Assembly (NCBI GenBank): GCA_003151295.1
Contig: PLXD01000364.1
Location: forward strand, 4,182 to 10,375
Length of the DNA: 6,194 nucleotides
Source: Chitinophagaceae bacterium
GTDB lineage: Bacteria > Bacteroidota > Bacteroidia > Chitinophagales > Chitinophagaceae
Direction of reading: 5' to 3'
Shown: piece by piece, positions 1 to 6,062 of the stretch
Layout: every line of letters begins with the position of its first letter
How positions within the stretch are numbered: the stretch's first letter is position 1
The notes under the pieces: model-generated
The model's database searches: none
What the model was told of the DNA's origin: nothing
What the model saw: the letters and a program-made list of their open reading frames with translations, nothing else
Translations under genes and position numbers: made by a program

Positions 1-670
1 TCATTAAGCTCATATAGGGTTGTCTCAATGAATCCACCAACTCCGAAGGGTTAAACATCTTTTTATTTTTGTCCTGGACAAGCGCTGGAATTACCGGGTA
101 AGCCACCATCGATACTACTTCCTTTGGCCAGCCGCCATAAGTCGTGATTTCAATATGTACTTCTTTTGGCAACCGATCGTACAACAATGCCAGTTTGTCG
201 TCAGAAGTAATTTTTATCGCCTTACCATTCACTTTGGCTGACTTGATCTTTGGACCGTTATTTTGACAAGAGATATAGATCCTTTTTTCTCCAAATCGAA
301 CCGCTTTTATTTGTTTGTATGTAGAAATTGAACCGGGGACACGGGGACGAAGGACGAGGCGGTCGGATAAGTATTCATAGTCGAACAATCCGCGTAATGT
401 AGCCGCGGGAATCGCAAAATTATCAACCGTAATTTTTACTCCATCGCCGTGAAGCCATTGTCCTTTGTCATACCATGAGTTATCGGTATTCTCACCCCGC
501 TGGGACCAGGGCGAATCCATACGGAAATCCTTTGCCCATTTCATGGCCCGAATAGCCGAGCGCCGGATATCTTCGAATTTTCCCAGGCGTGCATACATTA
601 ATATGGCTCGTCCTTCGACCGTGGACCACGCACCCCCGTTTACCCAGTCACCAAACTGTTTTATTCCCTC
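1..670 (-). pseudogene. C-terminal part of the same glycosidase, in frame after the TAG, running off the left edge
   Basis: Reading the minus strand straight on from TAG 673-671 gives 223 open codons to position 2 with no frameshift. They encode EGIKQFGDWVNGGAW (386-400 if the stop counts as residue 385), a helical part to about 436, DNFAIPAATLRGLFDY (468-483), and then beta-strand-rich sequence with RFGEKRIYISC and SAKVNGK, typical of the C-terminal beta-sandwich of such glycosidases. WVNGG.W and DNF.IPAA..RGLF are, from memory, recurrent signatures of these secreted barrel proteins. The part after the stop is therefore a well-preserved continuation, not chance coding. The first ATG after the stop is at 598-596 (M410), inside a helix, so independent translation would give a fragment without a signal peptide. 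A single base change from TGG (Trp) or CAG (Gln) would explain the TAG. The gene end lies outside the window. Confidence 0.8.
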
Positions 671-1825
671 CTATCCTTCACCGGAAGTTCTGCCCCAGGC
701 ATAATAGGTGTCGTCCAGACCCGGCGCGTTCGTTAACAGAAAGTCAAAAGGTCTGATCTCCGGAAAAGCTGCAATCTGTTTATAAATATTTCTTGCTATA
801 CTATCATCGACGACCCGGAATGCGACAGCATCGGCATTTGACACCCCTTCCAGATAGCCGTAGTGAGCCTGCCCAAGTTCTCCGTGTTTAATTCCTGAAG
901 GTTCCAGTGATTTTAAGAAATAACCTGCTGGAGTCATTAATAGGGGCAATGACTCGCGGGTGATTTTTTGCCGGTGTTCATATTCGGAGAGTTTCTTTTC
1001 ATCGCCTGTCATTTTAAATAATTCTACCATTCTGTCCAGGGCTGCCAGATAATTGATAGAAAGGCCTGCAAGATATCCCTTGCCAAAAGTTCCATCCGCT
1101 TGCATGACGCCTCCATAGCTTGGGGCCAGCAAATTGCTGGCAGGTCCTACAAGGAATAAATTGTTTTTCGGATCGCGGGTCTTTTCGATAAAATCACAAG
1201 CCAGCATCATTTTCGGGAGATAGTAGACAAGGGCTTTCTTGTGGCGGTTAACCAATAGTATTTCTGCTTGCATCACTATTCCCGCGGCGGCGGCTTCATA
1301 AAACCAATCATGAACGTTCTGATCTCCATCGCCTTGTTTGAATGCAATTCGTCCAGGACTCGCGGCGTCGCCTAAGCTTCCTATCGGTCCGACAAGTGAT
1401 GACATGGGATTAGCATGGGCGGACCCTCCCCAAAGACTCGTGTCCTTGCCATTTCCTTGCCTGTTCCAAAAAAGATCCCAGGAATGTTGAAGGACCGAAA
1501 ACCAAGGCTCCTGGAGAAACGGAGTTGCCGCATACGAGAAACCATAACTATTTTGGATCCACCATGCATCCCATCCGGCGCCTTCCACAAAAGTGTCCCA
1601 ATCCGTTTGATAGAGCATCGAAATGTCGGGGACAACCGGATTGGGATAGTAGAAGGCAAACGACTCGTCTATGAGTCTTAAATATTCTATATCACCCGTT
1701 CCTTCGCAATACTTTCCTTTGTACCTATTCTGTAATGACGCCTGCCCTTGAATAAAACCGGGTAATGCCAATGTAAAAAGAACTGCCAAAATTAAAGGGC
1801 AGGCATTAAATATTTTCGCTTGCAT
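671..1825 (-). CDS. Secreted six-hairpin glycosidase-like protein, N-terminal 384 residues (ends at premature TAG)
   Basis: The product begins with a signal peptide: Lys4, a hydrophobic stretch at about 10-25, and likely cleavage near IQG/QA (27/28), so it should act in the periplasm or outside the cell. The mature part is rich in Trp, Tyr and Gly, as in (alpha/alpha)6-barrel glycosidases. Notable segments are GWDAWWIQNSYGF (84-96), GDGDQNVHDWFYEAAAAG (165-182) and a helix-rich stretch from 250 to 350. Together with the continuation beyond the stop, the organisation recalls alpha-L-rhamnosidase-like (GH78-type) and related uncharacterised secreted glycosidases. The exact family, substrate and catalytic residues cannot be assigned by eye. 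The ATG at 1825 is chosen because it opens the signal peptide. The ORF ends at TAG 673-671 after TSGEG, in the middle of the barrel, and the same frame continues as the next entry. The coding region is certain; whether a working enzyme is made is not. Confidence 0.85.
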   Translation of the reverse strand: MQAKIFNACPLILAVLFTLALPGFIQGQASLQNRYKGKYCEGTGDIEYLRLIDESFAFYYPNPVVPDISMLYQTDWDTFVEGAGWDAWWIQNSYGFSYAATPFLQEPWFSVLQHSWDLFWNRQGNGKDTSLWGGSAHANPMSSLVGPIGSLGDAASPGRIAFKQGDGDQNVHDWFYEAAAAGIVMQAEILLVNRHKKALVYYLPKMMLACDFIEKTRDPKNNLFLVGPASNLLAPSYGGVMQADGTFGKGYLAGLSINYLAALDRMVELFKMTGDEKKLSEYEHRQKITRESLPLLMTPAGYFLKSLEPSGIKHGELGQAHYGYLEGVSNADAVAFRVVDDSIARNIYKQIAAFPEIRPFDFLLTNAPGLDDTYYAWGRTSGEG

Positions 1826-1833
1826 AGTAATAA

Positions 1834-2094
1834 CTATCTATTCTGGTTTGAGATCCTATCAGAATATTTTATTTTTTCAAAGAAATCGCGGTTAATTAGT
1901 TTTCCTTTATTCCGGAGAAGACCTGAATGACTCGCGGCCATAAAAGAACTACCCATAGTCCGAATGAATCCGGAATCTTGACGAATCACTTTAAAATAAT
2001 AACTCTTCTGATGAAAGATTGATTCTTCAGGAATACAGGTAAGTGACCAACTAATTGATGGATCTGCGAAATAGAATTGTCTGTGCGGGATCAT
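1834..2094 (-). CDS. Doubtful 86-aa ORF just upstream of the glycosidase gene
   Basis: The ORF opens with ATG at 2094 and ends with TAG at 1836-1834, eight bases before the glycosidase start on the same strand. An in-frame TGA (2100-2098) lies two codons before the ATG, so it cannot extend upstream. It has no signal peptide, no clear membrane segment and no recognisable ribosome binding site. The segment around DPSISWSLT and QKSYYFKVIRQDSG loosely resembles the start of the N-terminal beta-sandwich found ahead of GH78-type rhamnosidase barrels (a P.(L/I)SW.L strand followed by a Y.(I/V).V strand). It might thus be a decayed piece of such a domain, but this is a weak impression. It may equally be a non-coding open frame in the divergent intergenic region. 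Confidence 0.25.
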   Translation of the reverse strand: MIPHRQFYFADPSISWSLTCIPEESIFHQKSYYFKVIRQDSGFIRTMGSSFMAASHSGLLRNKGKLINRDFFEKIKYSDRISNQNR

Positions 2095-2219
2095 AAGTCA
2101 TTGTTTTAAGTTAGGAGTGGTATGAATTTACCGAAATACCCGCTGAGACCGGTTTTATTTATTAACAATACTTAGTAGGCTACGCTATCAGATGGGATTC
2201 GGTAGGCTCTTGCTATATC

Positions 2220-2258
2220 TCTCAAAAGTGAACACAGCAAGTATCAAATTCGAACACA
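2220..2258 (+). promoter_or_regulatory. Tandem 17-bp repeat, 22-bp period, possible activator binding sites
   Basis: TCTCAAAAGTGAACACA (2220-2236) and TATCAAATTCGAACACA (2242-2258) agree at 13 of 17 positions, sharing T.TCAAA...GAACACA. Their starts are 22 bases apart, about two turns of the helix, so a protein would contact both on the same face of the DNA. The pair begins about 170 bases before the permease ATG and about 90 bases before the TGGCA-like element. This geometry fits a tandem operator or an enhancer for a bacterial activator. The repeat is directly visible; its regulatory role is inferred. Confidence 0.4.
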
Positions 2259-2308
2259 TTAAGTAATTTACTAATTCATAAGATTTATATTAACAATTGC
2301 TTACAGAG

Positions 2309-2323
2309 TGGCATTTTTTTGGG
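2309..2323 (+). promoter_or_regulatory. Weak sigma-54-like promoter candidate for the permease gene
   Basis: TGGCA at 2309-2313 matches the -24 element of sigma-54 promoters. At the correct distance the -12 element reads TGGG instead of TTGC, so the usually invariant GC is not intact. A start about 12 bases downstream would leave a leader of roughly 55 bases before the permease ATG at 2392. The tandem repeat lies upstream at an enhancer-like distance. The match is poor at -12, so this is only a candidate. Confidence 0.25.
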
Positions 2324-2391
2324 TGATTCATTAGAGCGTATGCTTTTAGATTTTCTTTTGTTCATTGTTAGTAACCAGATAAAAAATTACC

Positions 2392-4758
2392 ATGCTAAAA
2401 AACTATTTTAAGATAGCTTTTAGAAATATAATACGCCACAAGGCCTATTCCTCTATCAATATCTCAGGCCTGGCCATCGGCATGGCCTCCAGCATCCTGA
2501 TCCTTCTTTGGGTGCAAAACGAGTTGAGCTACGACCGGTTTCATAAGAATGCGGACCAGATCTATCGTATTACCTGTGATGCCAGTGATTTTAAAGCGGC
2601 AGTGAATCCGGCAGGGATGCCCGCGGGGTTGAAAGATCAAATGCCTGAGATAAAAAATACCGTCCGGTTAAGTCATCCCGTTACCCTTGTATTAGAGACG
2701 GGCAACCGGAAATTCGAGGAGAAAGGGGCCTTTTATGCTGATTCTACCTTCCTGGAAGTCTTCTCATTCCCCCTGGTCAAAGGAAATGCGGCAACGGCGT
2801 TGCAGCGTCCGGACGGAATCCTGATAACAGAGGACATGGCAAAGAAATATTTCGGAGGGGAAGAGGCGATTGGCAAGACTTTACGAAAAGACAACAGCGG
2901 CTATGTGACCGTCACGGGGATTCTTGCCAATATTCCGTCGAATTCCCATTTACAATTCGATTTTATCATGCCTATGGCCGCTGTGGCCCAGACTTATGAC
3001 GATCTAAAAACCAACACATGGGGAAATTTTAATTTTTATAGTTATGTCCAACTGGATAAAACCTTTGTTCCTACGGCTGCGTCCTTGTTGAAGTTAGACC
3101 AACAGATGGACCTGATTTTTAAAAAACATACACCTGCTTTCAAGGTGTCATTTCAATTGCAGCCGCTGACCAGTATCCATTTGCATTCCAACCTGCAGGT
3201 AGATTTGCCGGGACACGGCAATATTCAATATGTAAACATTTTTTTCATAGTGGCTATTGTTATTCTCGTGGTAGCCTGTATCAATTTTATGAACCTGGCC
3301 ACGGCCCGGTCGGCCCGGAGAGCTAAAGAAATCGGCCTGCGCAAAGTGGTGGGCGCCTTGCGGGGACAACTTATCTATCAATTTTTAGGAGAATCCTTGC
3401 TCATTTCCTTTTTTGCCTTGTTGTTTGCCATTGTGCTCGTCGTGATGCTTCTTCCGCTGTTCAATAACCTCGCCGGGAAACAACTTGCCTTTCATTTGCT
3501 TGATGGAAAAATTTTGCTATCGCTGACCAGTATAGCGTTTGTAACCGGATTGGTTTCGGGCAGCTATCCCGCCTTGTTCCTGTCGGGCTTTCAACCGATC
3601 AAAGTATTGAAGGGGAACCTGAAATCCATGGGTGGAAATGTGTCCTTCCGCAATGTGCTGGTCGTGACGCAATTTGTCTTTTCCATCGTGTTGCTGGTAG
3701 GTACCGTAGTTATTTATAACCAGCTTGGCTTTATCAGGAGCAGGAACCTGGGTTATGAGAAAGAGAATCTGATGTATATGCCCATGACCGGCGATCTGTA
3801 TAACAAGCAGCAGGCGCTGAAAACCGAGTTAACACAGAACCCGCTTACCAATCATTTCACCATTATTTCCGACCTGCCTACTAATCTCATCAGTGGCACG
3901 GTGGACGTGAAATGGGAGGGTAAGGATCCACAGTCGCAGATCGTTATTCCTTCCATGTATGTGAATGAGGATTTCATCGATGTCTTTCAAATGAAGATGC
4001 TGAATGGCCGCAGCTTCTCTACAGCTTTCCTAGCGGATTCAAATAACTATATTGTCAATGAGAAGGCCGTCGAGGTCATGGGGATGACGGTGGATAATGC
4101 AGTTGGCAAATCGCTTTCTTTCGGGGGTGTGTGGGGAACAATAATAGGGGTGGTAAAAGATTTTAATTTCAAGCCTATTCAACAGTCCATCGAGCCCCTG
4201 GTTTTAGGTCTGAACAGGTATGGAGGAACAGTGGTTATAAGAACAAAACCAGGCAACACGGAGGCAACCATTAAAGCCTTGGGCAGCATTAGCCAGCAAC
4301 TCAACCCGAACTATCCCTTCAGCTATAATTTCCTCGACCAGGACCTGGCTAATCTTTACAAAGGAGAAGAACAAATGGGAAGCATCTTCAACCTGTTTGC
4401 GATCCTCGCCATTTTTATTTCCTGCCTGGGTTTATACGGATTATCCGCTTTTATGGCTCAACAACGTACCAAAGAAATAGGAGTTCGCAAAGTATTGGGC
4501 GCTACTATATTCAATATTGTGTACTTGCTGTCAACAGGTTTCACCAGGCTTATCCTGGTTGCCATGGCAATTGCTATTCCGCTTTCCTGGTTTGCTATCA
4601 ATAGTTGGCTGGAGGGCTTCGCTTACCATATACATGTTAGTTGGATTATATTTCTTTTTGCTTTCCTGGCAGCCCTGATTGTTGCCTGGTTGACAGTCAG
4701 CTATGAGTCGATAAAAGCAGCCATTGCTAACCCGGTAAGTAGCCTTCGCTCTGAGTGA
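2392..4758 (+). CDS. FtsX/MacB-type ABC transporter permease, 788 aa, intact
   Basis: This is an inner-membrane permease of the MacB/LolCE/FtsX superfamily, whose members use ATP hydrolysed by a partner to do mechanical work on the periplasmic side rather than carry solutes through a channel. Order: a short amphipathic start (KIAFRNIIRHK), TM1 at about 22-42, a MacB-like periplasmic domain at about 48-275, TM2 281-303, TM3 334-356, TM4 374-396, TM5 421-442, a second periplasmic domain at about 445-655, TM6 663-685, TM7 716-735 and TM8 750-771. Coupling-helix motifs that contact the ATPase are present after TM2 (AKEIGLRKVVGA, 311-322) and after TM6 (TKEIGVRKVLGA, 693-704). SGSYPALFLSGFQP (389-402) and the C-terminus NPVSSLRSE are also typical. 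The length is normal for the two-FtsX-domain form common in Bacteroidota. No ATP-binding subunit is adjacent in the window, which is usual for these orphan permeases. The ATG is supported by the canonical N-terminus. The exported substrate or target is unknown. Confidence 0.95.
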   Translation: MLKNYFKIAFRNIIRHKAYSSINISGLAIGMASSILILLWVQNELSYDRFHKNADQIYRITCDASDFKAAVNPAGMPAGLKDQMPEIKNTVRLSHPVTLVLETGNRKFEEKGAFYADSTFLEVFSFPLVKGNAATALQRPDGILITEDMAKKYFGGEEAIGKTLRKDNSGYVTVTGILANIPSNSHLQFDFIMPMAAVAQTYDDLKTNTWGNFNFYSYVQLDKTFVPTAASLLKLDQQMDLIFKKHTPAFKVSFQLQPLTSIHLHSNLQVDLPGHGNIQYVNIFFIVAIVILVVACINFMNLATARSARRAKEIGLRKVVGALRGQLIYQFLGESLLISFFALLFAIVLVVMLLPLFNNLAGKQLAFHLLDGKILLSLTSIAFVTGLVSGSYPALFLSGFQPIKVLKGNLKSMGGNVSFRNVLVVTQFVFSIVLLVGTVVIYNQLGFIRSRNLGYEKENLMYMPMTGDLYNKQQALKTELTQNPLTNHFTIISDLPTNLISGTVDVKWEGKDPQSQIVIPSMYVNEDFIDVFQMKMLNGRSFSTAFLADSNNYIVNEKAVEVMGMTVDNAVGKSLSFGGVWGTIIGVVKDFNFKPIQQSIEPLVLGLNRYGGTVVIRTKPGNTEATIKALGSISQQLNPNYPFSYNFLDQDLANLYKGEEQMGSIFNLFAILAIFISCLGLYGLSAFMAQQRTKEIGVRKVLGATIFNIVYLLSTGFTRLILVAMAIAIPLSWFAINSWLEGFAYHIHVSWIIFLFAFLAALIVAWLTVSYESIKAAIANPVSSLRSE

Positions 4759-4765
4759 GCTCGCT

Positions 4766-4793
4766 TCTTCGCTAAAGCTTCGGCGCGCGAAGA
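4766..4793 (+). terminator. GC-rich hairpin after the permease gene, possible terminator or small intergenic repeat
   Basis: TCTTCGC (4766-4772) pairs perfectly with GCGAAGA (4787-4793) across a 14-base loop. An alternative stem, CTTCG (4778-4782) with CGAAG (4788-4792), uses the same right arm. It begins 8 bases after the permease stop. There is no T-tract after it, so it is not a classical intrinsic terminator. It could be a transcript-end stabilising hairpin or a degenerate palindromic repeat; the surrounding 4761-4802 is clearly richer in GC than its neighbours. Confidence 0.35.
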
Positions 4794-4860
4794 CGGCGGC
4801 CGAAAATAGATGCTTCCAGCCACATTTCCGGTTATTTTCAGTTATGCACAGTTGCTTATA

Positions 4861-5118
4861 ATGACAATCGCAGAACTGAAGATCTTCAATGACAGTAGGA
4901 AACGATTACAGAAGATTATATCGATTGACTTCCCGAACATAGGAATATTACCGCTGAACGAACAGATCTATTACAATACGTTTTATAACTGGTATGACAA
5001 GGATAAAACAACTATTACGGAGGATCGTTTGCAGAAGGAGGTAGAAAGGCTTAAAAAGCGTTTACGCCTCGCTGGCGGTCTGTCAAAGACTACCCCGGCG
5101 TCCAAAAAGAAAAAGTAG
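4861..5118 (+). CDS. Small charged hypothetical protein, 85 aa
   Basis: I do not recognise this protein. From the ATG at 4861 it reads MTIAELKIFNDSRKRLQKI and so on. It has a charged helical start (1-20), a middle rich in Tyr, Asn and Phe (YYNTFYNWYDKDK, 37-49), a helix with a leucine/lysine pattern suited to a short coiled coil (ITEDRLQKEVERLKKRLRL, 52-70), and a very basic tail ending SKKKK. There is no signal peptide or membrane helix, so it should be cytoplasmic; the basic end could bind nucleic acid, but that is a guess. An in-frame ATG at 4810 would add 17 residues (MLPATFPVIFSYAQLLI) of hydrophobic, unlike composition, so I prefer 4861. It lies 102 bases after the permease on the same strand, with a hairpin between, so a shared transcript is uncertain. 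Biased but sensible composition supports a real gene. Confidence 0.55.
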   Translation: MTIAELKIFNDSRKRLQKIISIDFPNIGILPLNEQIYYNTFYNWYDKDKTTITEDRLQKEVERLKKRLRLAGGLSKTTPASKKKK

Positions 5119-5125
5119 GAACTTC

Positions 5126-5213
5126 GGGTCACTTCGTAGACCGTTCGTCCCTTTGGGTTCTCCTTTAGGGAACCCGAAGGCTAGGTTGCCGGTCAGAAGA
5201 CACGCCAACGGCT
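5126..5213 (+). repeat. Two-armed intergenic repeat, copy 1
   Basis: The left arm is GGGTCACTTCGTAGACC (5126-5142). The right arm is TTGC (5186-5189), three variable bases, then TCAGAAGACACGCCAACGGC and a final T (5193-5213). Both arms recur in the same order and orientation at 5911-5992, each with one mismatch (16/17 and 20/21). The middle (5143-5185) is unrelated to that of copy 2 and holds a strong hairpin. Within the arms, GGTC/GACC can pair in the left arm, and GTTG (5185-5188)/CAAC (5206-5209) can close a small stem over an AGAA loop in the right arm; both pairings exist in both copies. Confidence 0.75.
5150..5180 (+). other. Strong hairpin inside repeat copy 1
   Basis: CCTTTGGGTTC (5150-5160) pairs with GAACCCGAAGG (5170-5180) over the full 11 positions, with one G-T (G-U in RNA) pair, around a 9-base loop TCCTTTAGG. 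It starts 31 bases after the stop of the 85-aa gene and could end or stabilise that transcript. It has no T-tract on either strand. It replaces the AT-rich middle seen in copy 2 of the repeat. Confidence 0.55.
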
Positions 5214-5275
5214 GGAAGTGTGAATAGTATAACAAAAGCAATAAATGATGTAACACTAACCTCCCCGGCTTGGAG

Positions 5276-5283
5276 TACCTTTG
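5276..5283 (+). promoter_or_regulatory. Bacteroidota-type -7 promoter element for the 162-aa gene
   Basis: TACCTTTG is a perfect match to the Bacteroidota primary-sigma -7 consensus TAnnTTTG. A start a few bases downstream would give a leader of about 35 bases before the ATG at 5325. There is no TTG at the usual spacing upstream for the -33 element, so the promoter is supported by one half only. Confidence 0.5.
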
Positions 5284-5324
5284 TAGGTGAGTTATCGTAT
5301 GAATGCGACTTCTCAGAATAAAGA

Positions 5325-5813
5325 ATGAAAAAGATATACTTATTAGGCTCGATGGCGCTGTTGCTTGTGTACACCGACGTTTCCGCACAAAAAGTGAATA
5401 CCGATTCCCTCTCACTGGTCTCAAAGATCAGCAGCGATCAATTAAAATTAGGCAAACTTCAGAATACGGTCCCCGAGAAAACCCACGCCAAGGATGACGC
5501 CGCTACCAAGGCGCAACAATCGGCCGATGAAAACAAGACCGCTGCTGCCCGTTTAGGCGATGACGCCATGGACAAGAAACTGGCAAGACAAGCGGATAAT
5601 AAGGCCAGCGATGCCCGCAGCGATGCCAAAAAAGCCAGAATAGCCGCCGATAAGCTGGATAACCTCAACAAAGACATGCAGGAATTGCAGGATAAAATTG
5701 CCAAAAATCAAAGCAAACTCAATAATTATCTATCGGTGGGCACATCAGTATCGGTCCTCACGCCAGCCCCCGCTGTCATCCCCCCTCCAGTACCCGATAC
5801 GACTCATCCATAA
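5325..5813 (+). CDS. Exported alanine-rich coiled-coil protein, 162 aa
   Basis: A clear signal peptide (MKK, hydrophobic 5-16, VSA/Q cleavage at 21/22) sends it to the periplasm; there is no lipobox Cys. The mature part is almost wholly helical and low in hydrophobic bulk. A helix at 27-47 is followed by an Ala/Lys/Asp-rich stretch (55-112) with regularly spaced alanines, as in alanine-zipper or LEA-like coiled coils. Next is LDNLNKDMQELQDKIAKNQSKLNNYL (111-136) with a leucine/isoleucine heptad pattern. It ends in a flexible Pro-rich tail (146-162, with VIPPPVPD). No enzymatic motif is visible. A structural, spacer or stress-type envelope role is plausible but unproven. The ATG at 5325 opens the signal peptide and sits behind a good -7 element. 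The gene stands alone, flanked on both sides by copies of the two-armed repeat. Existence as a gene is well supported; function is unknown. Confidence 0.85.
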   Translation: MKKIYLLGSMALLLVYTDVSAQKVNTDSLSLVSKISSDQLKLGKLQNTVPEKTHAKDDAATKAQQSADENKTAAARLGDDAMDKKLARQADNKASDARSDAKKARIAADKLDNLNKDMQELQDKIAKNQSKLNNYLSVGTSVSVLTPAPAVIPPPVPDTTHP

Positions 5814-5870
5814 ATCCTTATATTTGGTGCAAATTACCATCTATTTTGCCCAACATGCTTTACTGTCTCT

Positions 5871-5890
5871 TTGGGGTCTTACTGACCCAA
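5871..5890 (+). terminator. Hairpin downstream of the 162-aa gene, possible terminator
   Basis: TTGGGGTC (5871-5878) pairs with GACCCAA (5884-5890) as seven pairs with one bulged G and a five-base loop TTACT. It lies 57 bases after the stop codon of the coiled-coil gene. The following bases GATAAATTGA do not form a T-tract, so termination is only suggested by position. Confidence 0.3.
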
Positions 5891-5910
5891 GATAAATTGA
5901 AATAGACGCG

Positions 5911-5992
5911 GGGTCACTTCCTAGACCACCAACGGGACATAATCATTTATCTTTTAAAATATAGTTGCTTATCAGAAGACACGACAACGGCT
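5911..5992 (+). repeat. Two-armed intergenic repeat, copy 2
   Basis: The left arm GGGTCACTTCCTAGACC (5911-5927) and the right arm, TTGC (5965-5968) plus the 21 bases at 5972-5992, match copy 1 at 16/17 and 20/21, with the same three-base gap after TTGC. The distance between arm starts is 61 bases here and 67 in copy 1. The middle (5928-5964) is AT-rich and unlike copy 1. The 8-mer AAATAGAC occurs just before (5900-5907) and after (6010-6017) this copy, which might be a trace of insertion or chance. Confidence 0.75.
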
Positions 5993-6036
5993 TAACGGCT
6001 CACAACCATAAATAGACCGCGCCAAAATAAAAGATC

Positions 6037-6052
6037 ATGCGATTTGTCGCAT
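6037..6052. other. Perfect 6-bp inverted repeat
   Basis: ATGCGA (6037-6042) and TCGCAT (6047-6052) form a perfect stem with the loop TTTG. It lies just ahead of the candidate RNA. On the minus strand it is followed by GATCTTTTATTTT, so it could act as an intrinsic terminator for a leftward transcript; on the plus strand it could be an operator. No function can be decided. Confidence 0.3.
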
Positions 6053-6062
6053 ACAAAAACGG

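Larger units (their letters stand above)
1826..2391. other. Divergent AT-rich intergenic region between glycosidase and permease
   Basis: If the doubtful 86-aa ORF is not real, this is 566 bases without a gene between two divergently transcribed genes. Translating 2101-2160 on the minus strand in three frames gives stops in all of them, so no extension of the glycosidase was found there. On either strand I see no exact Bacteroidota TAnnTTTG element for the flanking genes; the closest on the plus strand is TAGATTTT at 2347-2354, about 38 bases before the permease ATG. The half next to the permease holds the tandem 22-bp-period repeat (2220-2258) and the TGGCA-like element (2309-2323), which are listed separately. 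Confidence 0.6.

Noticed and set aside
1415..1681. Open frames opposite and within the glycosidase (plus 1415-1681, minus 1381-1659, plus 465-704)
   Set aside because: They lie in other frames of a clear gene, have unnatural composition and no start signals.
948..1937. 12-mer AATGACTCGCGG at 948-959 and 1926-1937
   Set aside because: About one such match is expected by chance in a window of this size, and there is no flanking similarity.
3148..3381. Minus-strand open frame inside the permease
   Set aside because: Shadow of the intact permease reading frame.
5083..5497. Several open frames (minus 5083-5424, minus 5165-5374, plus 5303-5497) overlapping repeat copy 1 and the coiled-coil gene start
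   Set aside because: They cross the repeat and the signal-peptide gene with no coherent protein features.
5819..5826. TATATTTG matching the TAnnTTTG promoter element
   Set aside because: No -33 TTG at suitable spacing and no gene directly downstream; the AT-rich context makes a chance match likely.
5459..5895. Minus 5459-5704 and plus 5698-5895 open frames
   Set aside because: Antisense or out-of-frame to the Ala/Lys-rich gene, whose biased codons leave long chance frames.
4851..5970. AGTTGCTTAT before the 85-aa gene and again in repeat copy 2
   Set aside because: A 10-base match is expected several times by chance in 6 kb, and similarity does not extend further.
5126..5992. Integron attC sites around the coiled-coil gene
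   Set aside because: The repeats lack the RYYYAAC...GTTRRRY arrangement, and no integrase is present in the window.
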